NCBI RefSeq assembly: GCF_963576615.1
Contig: NC_088717.1
Coordinates: forward strand, 31,619,324 to 31,683,323
Origin: Watersipora subatra
Taxonomy: Eukaryota; Bryozoa; Gymnolaemata; Cheilostomatida; Watersiporidae
Direction: 5' to 3'
DNA length: 64,000 nucleotides
Shown here: in pieces, positions 59,601 through 64,000 of the stretch
Layout of the letters: each line of letters opens with the position of its first letter
Numbering within the stretch: the stretch's first letter is position 1
Notes under the pieces: generated by a model
What the model was told of the DNA's origin: nothing
What the model saw: only the letters and a program-made list of their open reading frames with translations
Databases searched by the model: none
Position numbers and translations under genes: made by a program

Positions 59601-62600
59601 AGCAATAAAATTAAACTGGTACTCTTGATATGTGAATACTAGCGTGTAATGGTGCTTTCTGACTAGTTATTTTGGTAATAGCAGCTCTGTCCCTGTCTTG
59701 GGTAGGTGTTGAAGGCGATTCTCTCGCTACTACATGGCTGGTAAGGAAGTTATCATCAGAACTCTCCTCGTGGCTTACTATTGCAAAGTTCCGCCGGTTG
59801 GCCAAAAATTTGTGCTCGTAAAGGCGTTTTTGTTCCTTTTTAAAAACAGATATATTCTTCTCGTTAGTAGCTGCGGTCACTTCAACCTCAATTTCCAGGC
59901 CTTCCTGAATGATTGGTGATCTTCTAAGAATGACATCTACCACCCTTGCAATCATTGTTCTTTGGTGTATGACGAAAAATCTCTCTCTCACACTAAAACA
60001 AATAATGAAGCAGTAGGGTTGGAAAAAATTAGGATTGCGCTCTACCGAAGAGCCAAAGTAAAATTCAACTAATTTAGTAAATGTAAAAAACTCATTACTT
60101 ACCACAGGTTGTTGGCTTATCAAAGGCCTCCAAAGCGATGAATATTCGTGAAAACCTCTGGACGCAGCAAAAATTGTTTGCCGTAGAATAGCATGATCGC
60201 CTCGCAGTTGTAAGCTAAATATAAACCGGAACACGCAGTGTGCGCATGCGTAGGAATATCTATTACTAGCCGCAATAGAGTTAACTTTTCCTAGAGAGTG
60301 GCAGTTTTCAGCCGCGAATAAATTCATCCGCGAATATGCATGAAAAGACAATTGTCGCGAAATATAACTCCGCGAATAAATTCATCCTGTAGGGTATACT
60401 GGTAAACGGCTCTTTCTTGCGAGTTCTGTTTTATTACACTAGCAATACATGGAAATACTATTTCTGTTGTTGTTGTCGGCTCATGATTTTCAGAAGTATC
60501 ATTCGGTTTTACCGAATATCAGACAAATTTATGCCTCAAGCTATTTGTATTTTATGTTATACAGTGAAACTCGGATAACTCGCCCTCGGATAGCTCGAAC
60601 ACATGGTTAACTCGACGGATTTGTTTGGTCCGTTCCCACACAATGATAAATTGCTTTAAATAACTCGACCACAACTTGGTTAACTCGAACAGTTTTTTTG
60701 CCCAACGGCTACCGAGAGGGTTGTTATCACTTTAGAATATCACTTTATTCCAAGCCATAGAGATAAACAACAACTTTTAGTAGTTCTTAGGCGTCATTAT
60801 TACCACTATCGGCAAAATGTTTTCGTTAACGACTTTTCTATAGGTTTGCAAAAAATCAAATTTTACCAAACATCCGCTTGGGGATAGCCCTCCGCAAGGA
60901 GAAGCGAGGCAACCTTCAGATTAACTTTAAGAAAAATCGGCAAAACTAGTTTTTGTTAAAACGCTCAAAATAAAAATGCATGTATGCCTTTTCTCCGAGA
61001 GCAACAATCAGAACACAGCTATCCGAGCAAACGATGAAAATATTTTTGTTTTAAAAACGTTAATTTCTGTTTCTACATTTAGTATTATAAGTATAATTCA
61101 ACCGTTTCAGAGTTTCAACCGCGATCAGGTTTTGCCTATTTTAATCTGAAAACGTCTTGGCAGTCACATCACCTAAAACAAACAAACGAATTTCAAGTAA
61201 TAGAAGGAAAATATTTATACTTTCTGATAAAAATTGTTAAAACATTACATGAGAGGTTCCTTAATTTACAACAAGCAATCAATGCTTTTGATTTATATAT
61301 AGTTTGTATATGTACTGATAAATACAATAATACATGCACTTGTGACAGTGTTCTCATAACTTGAACGCTCTGATAACTCGAACACTTTATCTCAATCTCG
61401 TGAAGGTCGAGTTGGCTGAGTTTCACTGTATATTTATTTTGTAGCTCGATAACCTACTTTAAAAATCATACTTTACCACTAAATGTCAATTAGCGCTTGG
61501 ACAATCGAATTTATTTCATACTTTACTTTTGAGAGTAATTTAGAAAATCGGTATTTAACTGCAGCCGTTATGGTCAGTTTTGATGTTCCAAAAAATCATC
61601 ACAATAGATAGATAGGTAAGTAGGCAAGTAGGTCAATAGATAAGCAGATAAATAGGTAATAGAAAGATACGGCATCGTAACTGTTTCTATATTTCAAGTT
61701 TTTATTTCACTATAATTATTCAGATGTCGTTTTCTTTGTTAAAAACTGCTCAATAGATTGACTCAACTCCCATATTATTTATAAGAGTTAGTTTGAAGCG
61801 TAGTTATGTTCACCATCAATCACATCTAATAAAAACTTTTATAAAAGAATTTGTTAGTTCATATCAGTTGAAAACATCAATTTATCTAAATTTAACTAGT
61901 CATTTGTGGTACTAAACAGGCAACTCCAAATGTTAGAGGTAAAGTGTCATGAACTAGGTTAAACAGTTGCAATCCCAAGCCTGAAAACGCAAGTGTTTTT
62001 TTCAGATTTTTGTAAGTTTCTATTCCAAAAATATCCTTGCTAGGCTGCTGTCCATTGGTTGTGCAAATATGGCAGAAACAATGAACATCGTATCCTGAGT
62101 GCGCAGAGGTGTGCACTCAGAGGTGTGCACTCTGTGTAGCTACAATCGCCTAATTTTTCTATAAAAGTTTCAAGGAATGTTTCACTACCATATAGCAGCT
62201 GGTTCCATCATTTTTATACTGTTGTTGTTTCTCTTTACTTGTAGGCAACAGCTTGTTTCCATCTTGTCAGTATTCCTATTCCTTTCGTTTCATTGTTCCA
62301 CATTTTTGTTGAATTATTTGTACAGTTTTTTGTTTGTTTATATATCTTGTATGATACTTACTCTCAATGCCATAGGTTAACGGTGTTAATACTATACCTT
62401 GTGAGCTATCGTCACACAACCCTATCACCCATCTTCAAGTTTGTCTGGTTGTAATATTTCTGTTTATCTATTGCAGCAACAAGAGGCACCTGTCGTCGAT
62501 GACATTGGGAAGGAGTGTGTGCAGGCTTTGTATGACTACACAGAGAAGTCGCCTCGAGAGCTGAGCATGACCAAGGGTGATGTTTTGACTCTTCTTAACT

Positions 62601-62674
62601 CTGCCAACAAGGACTGGTGGAAAGTGGAGCTCAATGATAGACAAGGATTTGTACCTGCTGCTTATGTGAAAAAG
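38551..62674 (+). CDS. SPTAN1: alpha-spectrin (non-erythroid type), 5' third of the gene
   Basis: Actin-crosslinking membrane-skeleton protein; forms antiparallel dimers and head-to-head tetramers with beta-spectrin. Eighteen coding exons: 38551-38636, 40563-40648, 42257-42459, 42773-42997, 43096-43292, 43764-43908, 44749-44865, 44953-45127, 49270-49456, 49994-50165, 50332-50563, 52841-52964, 53166-53409, 53610-53887, 54021-54141, 54364-54498, 58406-58549 and 62477-62674. All have GT/AG ends and consistent phases, 3069 nt or 1023 codons, close to the vertebrate position of the SH3 domain. They encode the N-terminal tetramerisation helix, repeats 1-9 and the SH3 domain. The remaining repeats, calmodulin-binding region and EF-hands lie beyond the window. 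No stop or frameshift. The symbol follows the vertebrate orthologue. Confidence 0.97.
38890..40154. mobile_element. TA-flanked TIR transposon, 1.27 kb (spectrin intron 1)
   Basis: Inverted ends CCCTAGGACACTTATATTTC and the complement of CATAAGTGTCCTAGGG, bounded by TA at 38888 and 40155. Subterminal TTTCGCG motifs resemble those of the element at 58605. No transposase recognised. Confidence 0.82.
40563..40648 (+). CDS. SPTAN1: alpha-spectrin exon 2
   Basis: [20 protein letters not shown] then YQFFIRDA: end of the tetramerisation helix and start of repeat 1. It ends in phase 1. Confidence 0.95.
40860..41990. other. spectrin intron 2, no recognised feature
   Basis: Non-coding. A TGAGCCTGCCTTGAGC duplication sits at about 41640-41695. 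Confidence 0.45.
41995..42150. repeat. short tandem repeat, about 49-bp unit, 3-4 copies (spectrin intron 2)
   Basis: Degenerate copies of GATTGGCTGGTTTGTGTCTA then TGCTGTGGAAAGATGGCT. Confidence 0.75.
42257..42459 (+). CDS. SPTAN1: alpha-spectrin exon 3
   Basis: [20 protein letters not shown] ... [15 protein letters not shown]: repeat 1 helices A-B with the conserved Trp of helix A. Confidence 0.96.
42773..42997 (+). CDS. SPTAN1: alpha-spectrin exon 4
   Basis: 75 codons: end of repeat 1 (LHELWDQL) and start of repeat 2 ([20 protein letters not shown]). Both ends are in phase 0. Confidence 0.96.
42998..43095. repeat. 98-bp intron made of a 26-bp tandem repeat
   Basis: Three to four copies of ATGTTGAACTAACTCATGTA plus TTTGTA run from the splice donor (GTATGTTGAAC) to just before the acceptor TTTTCAG. 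The intron is almost nothing but repeat. Confidence 0.9.
43096..43292 (+). CDS. SPTAN1: alpha-spectrin exon 5
   Basis: Repeat 2 helices B-C ([20 protein letters not shown]) into repeat 3 (EIQQFNR). It ends in phase 2. Confidence 0.96.
43764..43908 (+). CDS. SPTAN1: alpha-spectrin exon 6
   Basis: [20 protein letters not shown] then [20 protein letters not shown]: repeat 3 with the family's Y-G-x-D-L-x-S-V-Q-x-L motif. Confidence 0.97.
43948..44545. repeat. minisatellite, 30-bp unit, about 20 copies (spectrin intron 6)
   Basis: The unit is GCATGTACAGACTGGTACAC then TTTAACTACA, alternating with TTTATCTACA. Frames [10 protein letters not shown] and the complementary KVYQSVHAV are artefacts of the 30-bp period. 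Confidence 0.95.
44749..44865 (+). CDS. SPTAN1: alpha-spectrin exon 7
   Basis: 39 codons, [20 protein letters not shown] then [15 protein letters not shown]: repeat 3 helices B-C. Confidence 0.94.
44953..45127 (+). CDS. SPTAN1: alpha-spectrin exon 8
   Basis: [20 protein letters not shown] and [20 protein letters not shown]: repeat 4. It ends in phase 1. Confidence 0.96.
45337..46243. mobile_element. TA-flanked MITE, 0.9 kb, copy 1 (spectrin intron 8)
   Basis: Long inverted ends (at least about 140 bp) starting AAGGTTTACTTGCAACGTTG and ending with the complement, bounded by TA at 45335 and 46244. Its body matches the element at 55558-56445 in the opposite orientation. No transposase. Confidence 0.88.
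46463..46861. mobile_element. TA-flanked MITE, 0.4 kb (spectrin intron 8)
   Basis: Inverted ends CCGTACTTTGCAGATTAT and the complement of TATAGTCCGTAAAGTATGG, with TA at both sides. AGGGTGCGGCTTAT-like motifs recur inside. Non-coding. Confidence 0.7.
46870..49260. other. rest of spectrin intron 8, nothing recognised
   Basis: AT-rich intron sequence. A 100-codon plus-strand frame at 48068-48370 has no recognisable features. Confidence 0.5.
49270..49456 (+). CDS. SPTAN1: alpha-spectrin exon 9
   Basis: [20 protein letters not shown] ... [20 protein letters not shown]: repeat 4 helices B-C into repeat 5. Confidence 0.96.
49500..49795. repeat. degenerate 13-15 bp repeat with palindromes (spectrin intron 9)
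   Basis: Many variants of TTGAGTTGACTCAC. The 3' part contains back-to-back CACTCGAGTTGACACACTCG and its complement, so it can form hairpins. Confidence 0.85.
49994..50165 (+). CDS. SPTAN1: alpha-spectrin exon 10
   Basis: [20 protein letters not shown] then [20 protein letters not shown]: repeat 5, very close to the vertebrate sequence. Confidence 0.97.
50332..50563 (+). CDS. SPTAN1: alpha-spectrin exon 11
   Basis: Repeat 5 end and repeat 6 start ([20 protein letters not shown]), ending [13 protein letters not shown] in phase 1. The first donor (CAAG/GTATTT) gives the conserved protein. Further copies of this junction follow. Confidence 0.94.
50531..50720 (+). repeat. tandem repeat of the exon 11 end with its splice donor, 5 copies
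   Basis: A 39-40 bp unit (AAACTACAGAGATCCTACAA then ACCTTCAAG/GTATTTGTGT) occurs five times. The first is the real end of exon 11. Copies 2-4 keep CTTCAAG/GTRTTT, and copy 5 has lost the donor (AAGCTATT). The reading frame stays open through the array. Confidence 0.93.
50988..51382. repeat. minisatellite, 29-bp unit, about 13 copies (spectrin intron 11)
   Basis: The unit is CATATGCTGCAGGTGTTAGT then GTGGGAGAT. Each copy carries CTGCAG/GT, which looks like an acceptor and a donor back to back. Confidence 0.95.
51660..51800 (+). mobile_element. tRNA-derived SINE (spectrin intron 11)
   Basis: GGTGGTAGCGCGCGGGCCTC matches a pol III A box. GGGTTCTATTC about 45 bp on matches a B box. Together they resemble a tRNA head followed by a short unrelated tail. 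Confidence 0.6.
51801..52830. other. rest of spectrin intron 11, nothing recognised
   Basis: Non-coding, no clear repeats or coding motifs. Confidence 0.45.
52841..52964 (+). CDS. SPTAN1: alpha-spectrin exon 12
   Basis: [20 protein letters not shown] and [15 protein letters not shown]: repeat 6 helices B-C. It is the most diverged exon, but position, phase and the KHEAF motif fit. Confidence 0.88.
53166..53409 (+). CDS. SPTAN1: alpha-spectrin exon 13
   Basis: [20 protein letters not shown] then [20 protein letters not shown]: repeat 7. Confidence 0.97.
53610..53887 (+). CDS. SPTAN1: alpha-spectrin exon 14
   Basis: Repeat 7 end, then [20 protein letters not shown] and [16 protein letters not shown]: repeat 8. 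It ends in phase 2. Confidence 0.97.
54021..54141 (+). CDS. SPTAN1: alpha-spectrin exon 15
   Basis: [20 protein letters not shown] then [19 protein letters not shown]: repeat 8 helices B-C. Confidence 0.96.
54364..54498 (+). CDS. SPTAN1: alpha-spectrin exon 16
   Basis: 45 codons, [20 protein letters not shown] then [18 protein letters not shown]: start of repeat 9, which carries the SH3 insertion. Confidence 0.97.
54655..55410. repeat. minisatellite, 33-bp unit, about 23 copies (spectrin intron 16)
   Basis: The unit is ATGATAGAAGTGTCAATCAC then AGTCAATAAAGCT, with AAATCA and AAATAA variants. The minus frames [10 protein letters not shown] are artefacts. Confidence 0.94.
55558..56445. mobile_element. 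TA-flanked MITE, 0.9 kb, copy 2 (spectrin intron 16)
   Basis: Inverted ends start AAGGTTGACTTGCAACAAGA and run through TCTGTTGTGTTGTAGGTGC, bounded by TA at 55556 and 56446. The body is the reverse complement of copy 1 at 45337-46243 (for example TCGACGAATGAGGTTGCATG here, complement there). Confidence 0.9.
56480..58310. repeat. minisatellite, 30-bp unit, about 60 copies (spectrin intron 16)
   Basis: The unit is TTACTTATCTTATTATATAC then CCATTACATG; CTCATT, ACATT and ACATATTACT variants are interspersed. Near 57690 and 58290 a TTACTCACATTACT variant occurs. It yields a 595-codon [10 protein letters not shown] frame only because 30 is divisible by 3. Confidence 0.97.
58406..58549 (+). CDS. 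SPTAN1: alpha-spectrin exon 17
   Basis: 48 codons, [20 protein letters not shown] and [16 protein letters not shown]: repeat 9 helix B, directly before the SH3 domain. Confidence 0.97.
58605..60394. mobile_element. TA-flanked TIR transposon, 1.8 kb (spectrin intron 17)
   Basis: Inverted ends CCCTACAGGATGAA at both sides, bounded by TA at 58603 and 60395. Subterminal TTCGCGAA-type motifs recur near both ends. It contains a long minus-strand frame. The class is uncertain. Confidence 0.8.
59611..60351 (-). CDS. unrecognised frame inside the 1.8-kb TIR element
   Basis: A 246-codon open frame. The last 120 codons (from about 59970 down) look more protein-like: charged, with [20 protein letters not shown] and [16 protein letters not shown]. 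The first part overlaps the terminal repeat and is unlikely to be coding. It may be a piece of the element's own protein. Confidence 0.3.
   Translation of the reverse strand: MSFHAYSRMNLFAAENCHSLGKVNSIAASNRYSYACAHCVFRFIFSLQLRGDHAILRQTIFAASRGFHEYSSLWRPLISQQPVVSNEFFTFTKLVEFYFGSSVERNPNFFQPYCFIICFSVRERFFVIHQRTMIARVVDVILRRSPIIQEGLEIEVEVTAATNEKNISVFKKEQKRLYEHKFLANRRNFAIVSHEESSDDNFLTSHVVARESPSTPTQDRDRAAITKITSQKAPLHASIHISRVPV
60562..61428. mobile_element. pogo/Tigger-like MITE (spectrin intron 17)
   Basis: Inverted ends CAGTGAAACTCGGATAACTC and the complement of GAGTTGGCTGAGTTTCACTG, flanked by TA. ATAACTCGAACAC-like motifs recur at both ends. No transposase remains. Confidence 0.82.
61429..62460. 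other. rest of spectrin intron 17, nothing recognised
   Basis: AT-rich. A short AGGTAAGTAGGCAAGTAGG-type run at about 61610-61665. No coding motif. Confidence 0.45.
62477..62674 (+). CDS. SPTAN1: alpha-spectrin exon 18: SH3 domain
   Basis: 66 codons, one exon for the whole domain: [40 protein letters not shown] and [10 protein letters not shown]. It has the ALYDY, DWW and P-x-x-Y motifs of a ligand-binding SH3. Donor GTATGA follows. Confidence 0.98.
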
Positions 62675-64000
62675 GTATGATTTTCATCTCCGCAATAACA
62701 TCACTGCTCTTGATGACATTTGTATTCAATCATTTGCATTCTTTTGGATTACGAATACACCTTCTCTTGTTTGAAACGCACAGCAAAATAATAATAATAA
62801 TAACAATAACTCTTTCACTCCCAAATTAATGTCTTTACGCGGACATAATTACATACTTGGTAAAACTTAATATTTTACAAGGGTCCTTGTAAGTTCTCAT
62901 AATTTTTAAACCACATCATTTGTAATAACTGTTTGTAACTGTTTGTAACTGTCACTGTTTTGACACCAAATTAATCAGCATAATATTCTTCAGCAGCTGA
63001 TGCCACAAATGGGTTGCAAAATGAACTTTTTTTGGCCAATTTCACAACAAGTGTGAGCATGTTTGAGTCGGACGACTTATCAATATTATTACAGTTTATG
63101 GCATTATTACTGATAAAAATAAAATAATCATTTTCAGTAGTACTATTGTTCAATAAGAATCAAAGTCCATTGATCTACAATTAGTGAGACCTCTATTATT
63201 ACCAACTATAAAAGTTGTTATGCTTATGACATGACTGGTCATTGCTAAAAAAATGTCGCGGTAAAAATCAAGTTTTTGCAAAGCGAAACTACGCTCAGTA
63301 TGGGTTGTGAACTAGTTTTCTATTGGTTCAACGCATACGCAGATAATTGTTTTCTTTTATTTAAAGATGCAGTTGCGTCAAATTTGAGTTGATCTTAAAA
63401 GAAAGCATTTTTTTTCTATCAGTTGATATGTTGTTTGTTATGTTAGGCGATCTCATTGCCAAGATATTTGAAGATTAAAATCGAAAAAATCTGATCGCGG
63501 TAAAAACCCTCAGGCCAAAAAAACATGCTCAGACTTGCCCAAAATGATGTCATGCGTGATTTATCTGTCAATATATCTCGTATTCACATCGGCTATTTGC
63601 GATAAAAGTCTAGTCCTACGCGGCTCTATTGGCATATATTTTATTTTGTATTTGCTCATGTTGGTTAGAATAAAATTTTTAATCCCGCTACAAATGCATT
63701 ATTATGAATGTTTCAAAGGCCTCAAATAACGAAAATTGAAAATTTGTCTTACTCACTTTCTCCAAATGCTGTGTAAACATTTGAGTACCGACTACCAATT
63801 CTACCGGTCTACGGTAATTCTGTCAAGCAAACTATGTAGAATAAGGTCTTTGTATCAGCGCAGTTCCGCCGCTACCCACACTAACTATATACAGCCTCCC
63901 AAAAGCCCCGCCCACATTATGTCCGTCGCTTATCCTTGGGGCAGGGCTGTATATCATTACCCACACAGAAAACTAATTTCTTATTACCGTAAATAAAATA
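62675..64000. other. spectrin intron 18 (partial), nothing recognised
   Basis: No further spectrin exon is seen up to the window end. Two TCGCGGTAAAAA motifs (about 63257 and 63496) may mark another repeat that I could not delimit. Confidence 0.45.

Overview
This is animal nuclear DNA: AT-rich, intron-rich and full of repeats. The two host genes I can identify, an epithelial-type sodium channel and alpha-spectrin, are metazoan. The transposon content (THAP/P-like, pogo-like, Ty3-type LTR, LINE) and the divergence of spectrin from vertebrate spectrin suggest an invertebrate, possibly a spiralian such as a mollusc or bryozoan. I cannot name the species.

Region 1 (1-6240, minus strand) is the 5' half of a DEG/ENaC channel gene. 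Seven exons join in frame, from the N-terminal His-Gly gating segment and first membrane helix to the extracellular Cys-rich region, where the gene leaves the window. Four of its introns are each filled by a different minisatellite (55, 29, 42 and 44 bp units). Region 2 (6.2-11.2 kb) has no recognised gene; it holds more minisatellites, an AT microsatellite and a small MITE.

Region 3 (11.2-37.4 kb) is a transposon graveyard. It has a THAP/P-element-like transposase on the plus strand and a second, more broken one on the minus strand. Between them lies a gene of an uncharacterised repeat family with a C-terminal CXC-type Cys cluster. That gene has been cut by two nested LTR retrotransposons and by an inversion of about 5.3 kb, and its pieces can be put back in order. 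The first retrotransposon (14558-19880) has a Ty3/Gypsy-type polymerase but the Ty1/copia-like order protease-integrase-reverse transcriptase-RNase H, as in Gmr1-like elements. The second (20762-25307, minus) has the ordinary Gypsy order, one nonsense codon and almost no 5' LTR. A pogo-like element, a hAT MITE, a 24-bp minisatellite and LINE 3' fragments complete the region.

Region 4 (37.5-64 kb, plus strand) is the 5' third of an alpha-spectrin gene. Eighteen coding exons total 3069 nt (1023 codons) with every splice phase consistent, from the initiator Met through nine spectrin repeats to the SH3 domain. Its introns carry five complete terminal-inverted-repeat elements bounded by TA, a further pogo-like element, a tRNA-like SINE and several minisatellites. 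One array repeats the end of exon 11 together with its splice donor.

Functionally, spectrin builds the sub-membrane cytoskeleton and the channel passes sodium at the plasma membrane. Nothing in the sequence shows that the two genes are coregulated. They simply flank a repeat-rich interval.
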